Below are positions 42,404 to 51,818 of a stretch of 64,000 nt of DNA, one piece after another. The number at the start of each line of letters is the position of its first letter. Position 1 is the first letter of the stretch. Under the pieces are notes generated by a model that was given only the letters and a program-made list of their open reading frames with translations, had not been told where the DNA came from and did not search any database. This stretch comes from Arenibacter sp040216555 (GTDB lineage: Bacteria; Bacteroidota; Bacteroidia; Flavobacteriales; Flavobacteriaceae): assembly GCA_040216555.1 (NCBI GenBank), contig JAVJOW010000039.1, positions 1 to 64,000 of the forward strand, given 5' to 3'. Made by a program: the position numbers and the translations under genes.

Positions 42404-45058
42404 TTATTTCTGTTGCTCCAAATAAGCCACCAAGGAAGCCATTTCTTCATAACTGAGTGCATTCACCAGCCCAGAGGGCATCATTGAAGTATCCAACTCC
42501 TTTCTTTCGGCGATGTCGGATTTTTTTAATTGGGTAGCAATACCTGCAATATTTCTTATGGTCAGGTCCGTGGCCGATTCCTGGGTTACAAAACCAACAT
42601 AATTATCCCCTCCTTTTGTCTGTATCTGTACCGTTGAAAATCCTTGGGAAATGGAGGCATTAGGTTTCAAGATAGACTCAGCGATCTGTTCCCTGTTCAT
42701 AATAGAACCTATTTGACCCATAAACGGACCTTTCATTACTTCACCAGAAGACACACTATGACAGGTAAAACAAGCTTGGGTCTTGAAAATTTCCTTTCCT
42801 TTTTCAGGATCACCCTTTATGCTTTTCAAAGCGATCATGATATCCTCAATGGAAGCCTCCCCGATCTGTCCTTTTTTGTTTTTAATCTTTTCTAGGTCAA
42901 CCGTTGGCATATCCTCTTTGGGAGCCGTAATTTCCACGGTGCCAAAATCATCGATCGCCAATCGGTACTTGCTGTTCAGTTCTGCATATAATCCCCTTTC
43001 ATCTTCTGGAGTTTTTTCCCATTCCCCTTTTAAAAAGGAACGGATTACAGGGGTGTAATCCCATTCTACCGTTTTATAGTAGGGGCCATGGGTATCAGGA
43101 CGGGTACTCCACCACCAGGAGGTATCATAGGGGGCTTCCTGATGATATAGACGTGCCAAGGTATTGATTATTTTATTCTTGAAAACGGTATCTTCCGTAT
43201 TTTCATAGGTCTTTATCATTCCATCAACAGCCTTGGGGCTATGCATATATCGCATTGCCCAAAGTGCCATATCCCTCTGATCGGTATCCAAGGCACTGAC
43301 ACAGGCGTCCACCCCATCTAATTTAACCAATGCCTTGACAGCCAAATGCGGTACAATAATTTCGGCATTAGGCCTGGCATGAGGCCCTTCAGTTCCCATT
43401 TCTGGTGCTGTAAATGAATTTGGAACTGGAATCTCCAGTAATTCATTGGCCACTTCCTTTTTGCCCAACCTGCCCAAACCAACAATAGCAGCTGCTTTAA
43501 CCCTATCAGAATCTGATTTAAGGGCATTTACAAATGGTGCTGTAGGTACTTTTTCTATTGTCTTCAAACGGTCCGACAAGGCCCTTAAGGCAAATTCCTG
43601 AACCTGTGGGTCTTTTGTTAATGAAACCAAACGATCAATTCCGCCTTCCGCAGCCAATTGGGCAAAAGTGAATATAGCAGTGGCGCGTACCTCCAATGGC
43701 AAAGAGCTGTCTTGGGCCAATTCCCAAACATTATCAGCCCCTTTCCCCCTTTTTATCAATTCATACTGGGCACTTAAACGAGTCTTGGCATTGCCTGCCT
43801 TCAGGAGATCCACCAAACTACCGGTCCAGTAGATATCCTGTGGGTTGGGGAAAGGCTCATAGTTATAATTTTCTGGTAAAACCCTGACCACATAGCCCTT
43901 ATCCGGACTTCCGGAATAGCCTGCACCATCCCAAGCAGAAAGATACATGGCACCGGCAGCATCCACATCCACATCGGTTATCTGCGGCAATTGTATAAAC
44001 TCTTCCTCATCCTGTATAAAACTGGCCTTGTTTTCAGTAAGCCTGTGAAAATACAGATAGCTTCTGCCCCAATCGGCCATCATGGGAACATTGTTGTATT
44101 TTTCCGGCCAGCGGTTATCGTTCATATAAAGGGACCCGGTTCCAGAGCCACCCCCAACATCCACCAATGCAGGAAGGATCTCTTCGGTAAAATGCTTGAA
44201 CAGCACCGGATATCCATATTCCCCAGATTGTATCTGATGTATAAACCTAATGTTCCATCCCCCTCCATCATTGGTATTTCCCCTAGTGTAGATATTCATA
44301 AAGGGGTCAATGGCCACGTCGTAAATATTCCGCAACCCATGGGTATAGACTTCCATTTCGGTTCCGTCTGGACGTACGCGCAGGACACCACCGCCCAACA
44401 TAGTCAATTGTGTTCCATCGCGATCTGTGGCATTGTGAAAACCGAAGTCGCCCACGGCAACATATATCCACCCGTCTATACCCATCTGTATGCCGTTGGT
44501 AGCATGATCGGTTCCTCTATCCGCCAGGTATTTCGAATTGCTCAAATTCTTTATTAGAACCTTGGCGGGTCCATCCGCCACTCCATCCTTGTCCTTATCT
44601 TCAAATACCACCAAATCCATATTAAAAGCCTTTCCGGTTTCTGGCGAAAAAGTAGTATGCAAAACAAATACTTCATCCCCAATGGCCAAAATGCCCCTAG
44701 GGTTATCTACTTGGGCAAATTCGGTAAAGGAATCCATTATTCCATCGTGATTACAATCTACCAAACGTTTTATAAACCCTTTGTTCATCTCCTTCCCAAG
44801 GGAACCCATCATGTCTACCCCAACAAAGACCTCACCGGTAGCAGCTACAGCCATACAGGCAGGACTTGGCGTTAAGTCGGGACCGGAGAATCCCGTAATT
44901 TTTAAGTCCTTTGGCCAATTCAAAACCTGGGCCAGAGAATCCGATGAGGGATAATTGATTGCCTCGGTACTTGGGGTACACGGGATCTCACTATGCTTAC
45001 AACCAAAAAATATAAAACTTGAAAATAAAATAAATCCTGCCTTTTTATACATAATCAT
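42404..45058 (-). CDS. Cytochrome-c-bearing membrane-bound dehydrogenase-like lipoprotein (TIGR02604/TIGR02603 type)
   Basis: An 884-residue lipoprotein (lipidated Cys in IFFGCKHSE, about 20). The order is an N-terminal beta-propeller of the glucose/sorbosone dehydrogenase-like 'Pirellula/Verrucomicrobium' dehydrogenase type (about 40-420; GVDMMGSLGKEMNKGFIKRL, GVLRVRPDGTEMEVYTHGLRN). A HEAT-like helical repeat region follows at about 430-680. A C-terminal c-type cytochrome domain follows with heme motif CFTCH near 763, the F-x-G-F-V-T-x-E strand and the Met ligand region MMPSGL. It should oxidise a sugar or alcohol in the periplasm and pass electrons to a respiratory acceptor; the substrate is unknown. 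It lies between ccoI and ccoS on the other strand. Confidence 0.8.
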   Translation of the reverse strand: MIMYKKAGFILFSSFIFFGCKHSEIPCTPSTEAINYPSSDSLAQVLNWPKDLKITGFSGPDLTPSPACMAVAATGEVFVGVDMMGSLGKEMNKGFIKRLVDCNHDGIMDSFTEFAQVDNPRGILAIGDEVFVLHTTFSPETGKAFNMDLVVFEDKDKDGVADGPAKVLIKNLSNSKYLADRGTDHATNGIQMGIDGWIYVAVGDFGFHNATDRDGTQLTMLGGGVLRVRPDGTEMEVYTHGLRNIYDVAIDPFMNIYTRGNTNDGGGWNIRFIHQIQSGEYGYPVLFKHFTEEILPALVDVGGGSGTGSLYMNDNRWPEKYNNVPMMADWGRSYLYFHRLTENKASFIQDEEEFIQLPQITDVDVDAAGAMYLSAWDGAGYSGSPDKGYVVRVLPENYNYEPFPNPQDIYWTGSLVDLLKAGNAKTRLSAQYELIKRGKGADNVWELAQDSSLPLEVRATAIFTFAQLAAEGGIDRLVSLTKDPQVQEFALRALSDRLKTIEKVPTAPFVNALKSDSDRVKAAAIVGLGRLGKKEVANELLEIPVPNSFTAPEMGTEGPHARPNAEIIVPHLAVKALVKLDGVDACVSALDTDQRDMALWAMRYMHSPKAVDGMIKTYENTEDTVFKNKIINTLARLYHQEAPYDTSWWWSTRPDTHGPYYKTVEWDYTPVIRSFLKGEWEKTPEDERGLYAELNSKYRLAIDDFGTVEITAPKEDMPTVDLEKIKNKKGQIGEASIEDIMIALKSIKGDPEKGKEIFKTQACFTCHSVSSGEVMKGPFMGQIGSIMNREQIAESILKPNASISQGFSTVQIQTKGGDNYVGFVTQESATDLTIRNIAGIATQLKKSDIAERKELDTSMMPSGLVNALSYEEMASLVAYLEQQK

Positions 45059-45361
45059 TTCCGTTAAAATTTGTAATTACACCCTAGGGTAGAAAAACCA
45101 GTTAAGGTTTACCGGATTTTCAGCAAAGTAGTGGCAAAACTAAAAATCTTTCCCATAAATCCATGATTAAATTGAATTATTACGTGCAGGGGAACATTAT
45201 TTTAGATGAATCCCCATTATAAACGCACAGGCCAATCTTAAATGAAACCTTTATCTTTTAAAGATTCCATAGAGGATATCACATTAAAAATTAGGATATT
45301 TGAAAGGAGGGCAATATAAAAATGTACTTGGGAAAAGAACTTGTAATATTTTATCAAAAGC
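45059..45361. other. Intergenic region between the dehydrogenase and the cco operon
   Basis: The two genes diverge, so this region carries promoters for both. No gene is supported: the open frame at 45300-45518 has no recognisable product and overlaps ccoS in another frame. The Fnr-type site of cco begins at 45362. For the dehydrogenase direction no clear -7 box was found. Confidence 0.4.
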
Positions 45362-45404
45362 TGACAAATGTCATATTATTACAAAATCCCCATGTTTAGT
45401 TTTA
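45362..45404 (+). promoter_or_regulatory. Fnr-type site and -7 box of the cco operon
   Basis: TGAC-AAAT-GTCA (45362-45373), a perfect dyad, is followed 23 nt later by TAGTTTTA (45397-45404), a one-mismatch -7 box. A start near 45409 puts the dyad at about -41.5, the class II activator position, and only about 15 nt before the ccoS start codon. Confidence 0.65.
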
Positions 45405-45423
45405 CGCCTAAATTCAGGTAGGT

Positions 45424-45630
45424 ATGAGTGTTATTTATTTATTATTGACTTTGAGTATTATTGTCGCCGTCATTTTTTTTGCGGCTTTTATTATTGCTAC
45501 CAAGAGTGGTCAATATGATGATTCCTATACCCCTTCCGTTCGTATGCTCTTTGAGGATGAACTTGTAAAAAATCCTCCTAAGGCGACAAAAAAAATATCT
45601 AACCAAAAAAGTGAAAGTCAAAAATTGTAA
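45424..45630 (+). CDS. ccoS: cbb3 oxidase assembly protein CcoS
   Basis: A 68-residue protein with one N-terminal membrane helix (MSVIYLLLTLSIIVAVIFFAAF) followed by TKSGQYDDSYTPSVRMLFED, which matches the CcoS S-G-Q-(Y/F)-(E/D)-D signature. CcoS is needed for the maturation of cbb3 oxidase, in particular for cofactors in the catalytic subunit. First gene of the cco operon, 2 nt before ccoNO. Confidence 0.9.
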   Translation: MSVIYLLLTLSIIVAVIFFAAFIIATKSGQYDDSYTPSVRMLFEDELVKNPPKATKKISNQKSESQKL

Positions 45631-45632
45631 TT

Positions 45633-47834
45633 ATGGAAGTACAACAGTTTTATTACGATAACAAAATCGTAAAAAAATTCCTTTATGCAACTATGTTTTG
45701 GGGAATTGTGGGAATGTCGGTAGGGCTACTGCTTGCCTTTATGTTTCTTTTTCCAAATTTAACCGATGGGATATCCTGGTTGAGTTTTGGTCGTTTAAGG
45801 CCTTTGCACACCAACGCGGTTATTTTTGCCTTTGTGGGAAATGCCATTTTTGCAGGGGTTTATTATTCCACTCAGCGTTTGTTAAAGGCAAGAATGTTCA
45901 GCGATGGATTAAGTAATTTTAACTTCTGGGGATGGCAGGCTATCATAGTGGCAGCGGCAATTACCCTGCCCTTGGGCTACTCCTCTTCCAAGGAATATGC
46001 AGAATTGGAATGGCCCATAGATTTGGCCATTGCGGCCGTCTGGGTTGCCTTTGGATGGAACCTGATCGGAACTATGCTAAAAAGAAGACAGCGCCATTTG
46101 TATGTGGCCATTTGGTTCTACCTGGCCACATTTGTAACCGTAGCAGTACTCCATATCTTTAATAGCCTGGCCCTACCTGTTAGTGCCTTTAAAAGTTACT
46201 CGGTATATGCCGGGGTACAGGATGCACTGGTACAGTGGTGGTACGGACATAACGCAGTTGCCTTCTTCCTTACCACACCTTTCTTGGGATTAATGTACTA
46301 CTTTGTCCCCAAAGCAGCCAATAGGCCTGTATATTCCTATCGATTATCTATCGTACACTTTTGGTCATTGATATTTATCTATATTTGGGCCGGCCCACAC
46401 CACTTGTTGTATTCTGCCCTACCCGAATGGGCCCAAAATTTAGGGGTGGCATTCTCAGTTATGCTCATTGCTCCTTCTTGGGGAGGAATGATCAATGGAC
46501 TTTTGACTCTGCGCGGAGCTTGGGACAAGGTAAGGACAGACCCAGTTTTGAAATTTATGGTAGTCGCTATTACCGGTTACGGTATGGCCACTTTTGAAGG
46601 ACCAATGCTTTCACTTAAAAATGTAAATGCCATAGCGCATTTTAGCGATTGGATTATTGCACACGTACACGTAGGAGCCTTGGCATGGAACGGATTCCTG
46701 ACCTTTGGTATGATCTATTGGTTGGTTCCAAAAATGTTCAAGACCAGATTACACTCCCTTCCCATGGCCAATTTCCATTTCTGGATAGGTACCTTAGGAA
46801 TTATACTTTATGCTCTTCCCATGTATGTTGCCGGTTTTACCCAGGCGTTAATGTGGAAAGAATTTAACCCTGATGGAACCTTGGCCTACGGTAACTTTTT
46901 GGAGACCGTAAATGAAATTATTCCCATGTACTGGATGAGGGCCATTGGTGGTACCATGTATATTATTGGGGCAATTGTCATGATTTACAACGTAGTTGTT
47001 ACCATTAAACAAGGTACCGATGTAGAGGATGAATTGGCCGAGGCTGCTGCCTTGACCAATGTATCCAAGAAAAGAACCACTGGAGAAACTTTCCACACTT
47101 GGTTGGAGCGTAAGCCTATTCAATTGACCATTTTGGCTACCATCGCCATTTTAATTGGAGGGATAATCCAAATTGTTCCCACTATTCTGGTAAAGTCGAA
47201 CATTCCAACAATTAGCAGTGTTAAGCCTTACACCCCTCTGGAATTGGAGGGGAGAGATCTTTATATCCGGGAGGGCTGTGTTGGCTGCCACTCACAAATG
47301 GTAAGACCTTTCCGAAGTGAGGTTGAACGTTATGGTGAGTACTCCAAAGCAGGAGAGTATGTGTACGACCACCCTTTCCTTTGGGGAAGTAAGCGTACCG
47401 GGCCCGATCTTTTAAGGGTAGGCGGCAAATATTCGGACAACTGGCACTTGAACCATATGTACGACCCACAAAGTACCTCTTCCGGATCTATTATGCCTTC
47501 TTATTCATGGTTGGTGCGCAATAGACATGACAGAAGTAACATTCAGACTAAAATGGAGACCATGGTTACCCTGGGAGTACCTTATTCCGATGAGGAGATA
47601 GCCAATGCCGAACAATCTATGAACGAGCAAGCTACCAAAATAGAAAAAAATCTATACTCCGATCCGGATTTTGCCAAAGGGTATGAGGAAGACAAAAAAT
47701 ATGCCGCTGAAAATGGGGAAGAATTCATAGAAATGAAGGATAGGGAAATTGTAGCCATGATAGCCTATCTGCAACGTCTGGGAACAGATATAAAAATTAA
47801 GCAAACGGACGAAATAATTTCACAAAACAAATAA
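45633..47834 (+). CDS. ccoN: Fused cbb3 cytochrome c oxidase subunits I/II (CcoNO)
   Basis: A 733-residue fusion. Residues 1-480 form the CcoN catalytic subunit with 12 or more membrane helices and histidines for the heme b and b3-CuB centres (QRRLL, HTNAVIFAFVGN, WWYGHNAVAFFLTTPFLGL, WAGPHHLLYSALPEW, HVHVGALAWNGFLT). Residues about 500-733 are the CcoO cytochrome c part, membrane anchored (about 500-520), with heme motif CVGCHSQMVRPF (about 548-559). The fusion is common in Bacteroidota. The complex is a high-affinity terminal oxidase in the inner membrane. Confidence 0.95.
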   Translation: MEVQQFYYDNKIVKKFLYATMFWGIVGMSVGLLLAFMFLFPNLTDGISWLSFGRLRPLHTNAVIFAFVGNAIFAGVYYSTQRLLKARMFSDGLSNFNFWGWQAIIVAAAITLPLGYSSSKEYAELEWPIDLAIAAVWVAFGWNLIGTMLKRRQRHLYVAIWFYLATFVTVAVLHIFNSLALPVSAFKSYSVYAGVQDALVQWWYGHNAVAFFLTTPFLGLMYYFVPKAANRPVYSYRLSIVHFWSLIFIYIWAGPHHLLYSALPEWAQNLGVAFSVMLIAPSWGGMINGLLTLRGAWDKVRTDPVLKFMVVAITGYGMATFEGPMLSLKNVNAIAHFSDWIIAHVHVGALAWNGFLTFGMIYWLVPKMFKTRLHSLPMANFHFWIGTLGIILYALPMYVAGFTQALMWKEFNPDGTLAYGNFLETVNEIIPMYWMRAIGGTMYIIGAIVMIYNVVVTIKQGTDVEDELAEAAALTNVSKKRTTGETFHTWLERKPIQLTILATIAILIGGIIQIVPTILVKSNIPTISSVKPYTPLELEGRDLYIREGCVGCHSQMVRPFRSEVERYGEYSKAGEYVYDHPFLWGSKRTGPDLLRVGGKYSDNWHLNHMYDPQSTSSGSIMPSYSWLVRNRHDRSNIQTKMETMVTLGVPYSDEEIANAEQSMNEQATKIEKNLYSDPDFAKGYEEDKKYAAENGEEFIEMKDREIVAMIAYLQRLGTDIKIKQTDEIISQNK

Positions 47835-47837
47835 GTC

Positions 47838-48032
47838 ATGCTAAAATTCGTAAAAGGTTATATGGAAAGCATAGATGGCGTTGCCACCTATCCCATGATA
47901 TCACTGTTAATCTTCTTTGTGTTTTTTACCATTCTTTTCTGGTGGGTCTTTACCGCCTCTAAAGAACATATCAAGGAAGTTAGCGAAATACCATTAGAAA
48001 CAGAAAACCAACCTAAAGAAGAATCGTTATGA
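47838..48032 (+). CDS. ccoQ: cbb3 oxidase small subunit CcoQ
   Basis: A 64-residue protein with one membrane helix (about 19-40, MISLLIFFVFFTILFWWVF) and an acidic C-terminal tail (EIPLETENQPKEESL). Its position, size and topology match CcoQ, which stabilises cbb3 oxidase. It starts 4 nt after ccoNO and its stop overlaps the ccoP start (ATGA), so translation is coupled. Confidence 0.85.
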   Translation: MLKFVKGYMESIDGVATYPMISLLIFFVFFTILFWWVFTASKEHIKEVSEIPLETENQPKEESL

Positions 48033-48907
48033 GAAATATGTCACCTTGGTGGATAAGAGTCCCCTTAATCTTTTTCCTAATCTTCGGATTGATGGAGTAT
48101 TTTATTGACTCCGGGGACAAACCCGCATTTATTGAATATCCTATCACCCTTATGTTTATGTTGATGGTATTGTTCATATTGGTGGGTATTGAATTGATCC
48201 TAAAATCAGTGGAAAATGTAATGTTCCAAACCCTTTCCCCTGAAGCCCAAAAGCGATATTTGGAATCCAAATCCAAGCAATGGGAATGGAAATGGGGCAA
48301 AGCCTTCTGGACAAAAATTACCGGAAACAAACCTGTTGAGGAAGAAAAGGAAATTATCCTGGACCACAATTATGACGGAATCCGTGAATTGGACAACAAT
48401 CTTCCGCCTTGGTGGGTGTATATGTTCTATGCCACCATTATTTTTGGAGTGGTTTATTTGGCCCGTTTCCACGTCTTTAACGACTATACCCAAGACATGG
48501 AATACGAACAGGAAGTGGCGCAGGCCCAGATTGCCATTGAGGAGTATAAAAAAACCGCAAAAGGTTTGGTTGACGTCAACACGGTAGAACTATTGACCGA
48601 AGCCTCCGACATAAAAGCAGGAGGTGCTATTTTTACCACTAATTGTGTAGCTTGCCATATGCCGGACGGCGGCGGTGGTATTGGCCCAAATCTAACCGAC
48701 GAATATTGGATCTTGGGCGGTGGGATAAAAAACGTTTTCCATACCATTTCTGAAGGTGGTAGGGATGGTAAGGGAATGATAGCTTGGAAACAGACCCTTA
48801 AACCTGCCGAAATAGCCCAGGTAGCCAGTTTTATTATCTCCGAGATTAACGGTAAGACACCTGCCAATCCTAAGGCTGCAGAAGGCGAAATCTGGACTGG
48901 CGAGTAA
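48029..48907 (+). CDS. ccoP: cbb3 oxidase diheme-subunit homologue CcoP with one c-type heme
   Basis: A 292-residue protein. It has two membrane helices near 7-25 and 30-52, then a loop, a third near 122-142, and one c-type cytochrome domain with CVACHMPDGGGGIGPNLTDEY (heme motif near 205). Only one CxxCH is present; many CcoP proteins have two. It should still pass electrons from CcoO toward the enzyme, but the second heme domain is missing. The start overlaps ccoQ (ATGA). Confidence 0.9.
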   Translation: MRNMSPWWIRVPLIFFLIFGLMEYFIDSGDKPAFIEYPITLMFMLMVLFILVGIELILKSVENVMFQTLSPEAQKRYLESKSKQWEWKWGKAFWTKITGNKPVEEEKEIILDHNYDGIRELDNNLPPWWVYMFYATIIFGVVYLARFHVFNDYTQDMEYEQEVAQAQIAIEEYKKTAKGLVDVNTVELLTEASDIKAGGAIFTTNCVACHMPDGGGGIGPNLTDEYWILGGGIKNVFHTISEGGRDGKGMIAWKQTLKPAEIAQVASFIISEINGKTPANPKAAEGEIWTGE

Positions 48908-48972
48908 ACACTTAAATATTATTGGGCACATTTTTACGCTTACCTATAATTACTATAAAGTAGAAAAAAGAA

Positions 48973-50391
48973 ATGGCACAGGACCAGGACAATTTTAGGG
49001 ACTCCATAGGAACAATTAATGAGGAGGGGAAAAGGGCTTGGATATATCCAAAAAAGCCTAGTGGCAGGTTTTACGAATATCGGAAGTATGTAAGTTACGT
49101 TCTTTTGGCTTTTCTCTTTCTAGCTCCCTTTGTAAAAGTGGATGGCAACCAGTTCCTAATGTTCAATGTTCTGGAAAGGCGTTTCAATATTTTTGGGTTT
49201 CCTTTTTGGCCACAAGATTTTCATCTTTTTGTAATTTCCATGATCATAGGGGTAATATTCATAGCCTTATTTACCGTCGCCTTTGGCCGTATCTTTTGTG
49301 GCTGGATGTGCCCCCAAACGATCTTCATGGAGATGGTATTCAGAAGGATAGAATTTTGGATCGATGGTGACCGAGGTGCCCAAATACGACTTAGCAAGCA
49401 ACCTTGGAACGCGGAAAAAATTAGGAAACGTGCCCTTAAACTGATAGTTTTTTTCATTATTTCCTTTTTGATAGCCAATGTATTCCTGGCATATTTAATT
49501 GGCAGTGACCGATTGATGGAATATATCACTGACGGGCCCTTACAACATGTAAGCACATTGGTTTCCCTTTTAATTTTCACAGGGGTATTTTATTTTGTTT
49601 TTGCTTGGTTTAGGGAACAAGTATGTATTATAGCATGCCCTTATGGAAGAATGCAGGGCGTACTTTTAGACAATAAGTCTATTGTTGTGGCCTACGACCA
49701 TAAACGTGGGGAGGCTGAAAACGGAAGAAAAAAGTTTAGAAAGGGAGAGGATAGGGAAGCCCTGGGACACGGCGACTGTATTGATTGTTTTCAATGTGTA
49801 AACGTATGTCCTACCGGTATAGACATAAGAAACGGAACCCAGTTGGAATGTGTCAACTGTACCGCCTGTATTGATGAATGCGATACCATTATGGAAAAGG
49901 TAAACCTACCCAAAGGACTTATCCGCTATGCCAGCGAAGACAATATTGAGAAAAAGTCCAAGTTCAAGTTTACACCCAGACTAAAGGGTTATACTGCGGT
50001 ACTCGTAATTCTTACCGGAATTTTGATCGGAATGCTGTTTTTGAGAAATGAAGTGGAAGCAAATATCCTTAGACTTCCAGGACAACTTTATGAACATAAG
50101 GAAGGTAATATTATCAGCAACGTTTATACGTATAAATTGGTAAATAAAACTACCAGGGATATTCCGGACATAAGCTTTAAACTGTTGTCGCACAAAGGAA
50201 CCATCAATTTGGTTAGGCATGAACTTTTTACGGTACCAGCTCAGGGATTGGCGGAAGGAACCCTCTTTGTAGAAATAAACAATTCGGCCTTGGAAGGCGA
50301 CAAGAACAAATTGAACATTGGAGTATATAGTGGGGATAAATTAATTGAAACGGCAACGGCAAGATTTTTAGCTCCTAGAAGCTATAAGTAA
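48973..50391 (+). CDS. ccoG: Cytochrome oxidase accessory protein CcoG (FixG)
   Basis: A 472-residue membrane ferredoxin needed for copper supply to the cbb3 oxidase. Membrane helices lie near 39-58, 88-110, 160-182, 200-218 and 345-363. Cysteine motifs are CGWMCPQTIF (about 112-121), CPYGRM (about 223-228), CIDCFQCVNVCP (about 272-283) and CVNCTACIDECD (about 297-308). These fit two Fe-S clusters and the CcoG family layout. A C-terminal Ig-like region follows. Starts 65 nt after ccoP. Confidence 0.92.
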   Translation: MAQDQDNFRDSIGTINEEGKRAWIYPKKPSGRFYEYRKYVSYVLLAFLFLAPFVKVDGNQFLMFNVLERRFNIFGFPFWPQDFHLFVISMIIGVIFIALFTVAFGRIFCGWMCPQTIFMEMVFRRIEFWIDGDRGAQIRLSKQPWNAEKIRKRALKLIVFFIISFLIANVFLAYLIGSDRLMEYITDGPLQHVSTLVSLLIFTGVFYFVFAWFREQVCIIACPYGRMQGVLLDNKSIVVAYDHKRGEAENGRKKFRKGEDREALGHGDCIDCFQCVNVCPTGIDIRNGTQLECVNCTACIDECDTIMEKVNLPKGLIRYASEDNIEKKSKFKFTPRLKGYTAVLVILTGILIGMLFLRNEVEANILRLPGQLYEHKEGNIISNVYTYKLVNKTTRDIPDISFKLLSHKGTINLVRHELFTVPAQGLAEGTLFVEINNSALEGDKNKLNIGVYSGDKLIETATARFLAPRSYK

Positions 50392-50469
50392 ATTAAAAAA
50401 GACAGGTTAAATACCTGAAAAACGAATAGATTTTCCAGCAATTGGAAATCGAAATTAAATGGAAAAGCC

Positions 50470-50928
50470 ATGAAAATTAATTGGGGAACCGGAATTGTAC
50501 TAGCCTTCATAGGATTTATAAGTTTTATACTCTTTTTTGTAGTTCGAATGAGTATGGATAATAAGGCCAATCACGATTTGGTAATCGAGAATTACTATGG
50601 GGCGGAATTGGGGTATCAAAAAGAAATTGATGCACAAAATAATTCACGCAGCAAAGAAGTAGACCTGACATTGGAAACAACAGACAACGGTATAAAATTG
50701 ATTTTCCCAAATAACCTGAGTATAGCAGATATCAAAGGTACAGTGTCCCTTTACAGGCCATCTAACAAGCACTTGGATTTTGACTTACCTATAAGTCTAT
50801 CCCAAGACTATTTGCTCATACCTGACAATCGTTTGTTGGATGGTCGCTGGGACATTAAGGCATCATGGGAATATCAGGGGGAGGTCTATTTGTTTAAGAA
50901 AAAAATAACCTATCACCAAAAGAAATAA
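50470..50928 (+). CDS. ccoH: FixH-family protein (CcoH)
   Basis: A 152-residue protein with one N-terminal membrane helix (WGTGIVLAFIGFISFILFFV) and a periplasmic domain. It shows the FixH/CcoH pattern NYYGAELGYQKEIDAQNNS near 40-58 and a later beta-sandwich ending YLFKKKITY. CcoH is needed for cbb3 assembly or stability. Gap of 78 nt from ccoG; the SafE-like gene starts 37 nt later. Confidence 0.85.
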   Translation: MKINWGTGIVLAFIGFISFILFFVVRMSMDNKANHDLVIENYYGAELGYQKEIDAQNNSRSKEVDLTLETTDNGIKLIFPNNLSIADIKGTVSLYRPSNKHLDFDLPISLSQDYLLIPDNRLLDGRWDIKASWEYQGEVYLFKKKITYHQKK

Positions 50929-50965
50929 GGAGTGTAAATATCACAATGGTCAATACCTTTAAACT

Positions 50966-51667
50966 ATGTTGTTATCTGCCGTAATTTTGGGCCTAATGGG
51001 AAGCTTTCACTGCGTTGGAATGTGCGGTCCTATTGCCTTTATGTTACCAGTAGATCATAATAAACCGACCAAAAAATTATTCCAGGTCTTTCTTTACCAT
51101 ATGGGCAGGATTACCTCTTACAGTCTAATAGGTCTCATTTTTGGATTTTTGGGCAAAGGACTTTATGTCTTTGGACTACAGCAAAGACTTTCTATCATCA
51201 TCGGAGTCCTAATGATCGTCATAATCCTAATTCCGTACAAAACTTTTAGTAAATACAATTTCTCCAAACCTATTTATTCCTTCTTGACCAAAATAAAAAG
51301 TCAACTTGGCAAGGAATTGCAAAAAAAGAGTCCAGACACCTTTCTCACCATTGGCTTCCTAAACGGATTACTGCCCTGTGGATTGGTTTATATGGCCCTT
51401 TTTGGCAGTATTGCCACCGCCAACCCTTGGCTCGGTGGATTGTTCATGGCCCTGTTTGGACTAGGTACCATCCCTTTAATGACCACTGCCGTCTACTTTG
51501 GCAGTATGTTAAAAGGCTCGGCAAAAAAATCAGTGCAGCGATTGATCCCTGTATTCGTGATCCTGGTTGGACTACTTTTTATATTAAGGGGAATGGGACT
51601 AGGAATTCCATATATTTCGCCCGAACCTGTAATGGAGGTTGTTGACAGTAACCTGGAATGCCATTAA
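50966..51667 (+). CDS. SafE/TauE-like (DsbD-type) membrane protein of the cco cluster
   Basis: A 233-residue membrane protein with about six helices, grouped with the SafE/UreH-like transmembrane family. The start LLSAVILGLMGSFHCVGMCGPIAF has the family's H-C-V-G-M-C-G signature, and a second such site is GFLNGLLPCGLVYMAL. Members found beside ccoI and ccoG are thought to act in copper handling. It is the last gene of the cco cluster. Confidence 0.82.
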   Translation: MLLSAVILGLMGSFHCVGMCGPIAFMLPVDHNKPTKKLFQVFLYHMGRITSYSLIGLIFGFLGKGLYVFGLQQRLSIIIGVLMIVIILIPYKTFSKYNFSKPIYSFLTKIKSQLGKELQKKSPDTFLTIGFLNGLLPCGLVYMALFGSIATANPWLGGLFMALFGLGTIPLMTTAVYFGSMLKGSAKKSVQRLIPVFVILVGLLFILRGMGLGIPYISPEPVMEVVDSNLECH

Positions 51668-51818
51668 CAGGCCTTTATATTCCATTACCCCACCATTTTA
51701 AACTTGTCGCGTAATTGAAATTAATGTAAATTTCAAGTATATTGGAATACCGCCGTAGTAAGCAGGCCCAATACATTTTTAGCATAGTACATATACACCC
51801 GACCATAAACATACTCCA

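Noticed and set aside
43991..44557. 188-residue open frame antisense to the cytochrome-bearing dehydrogenase
   Set aside because: It lies wholly within the strongly supported gene on the other strand, has no recognisable domain and fits a frame shadow.
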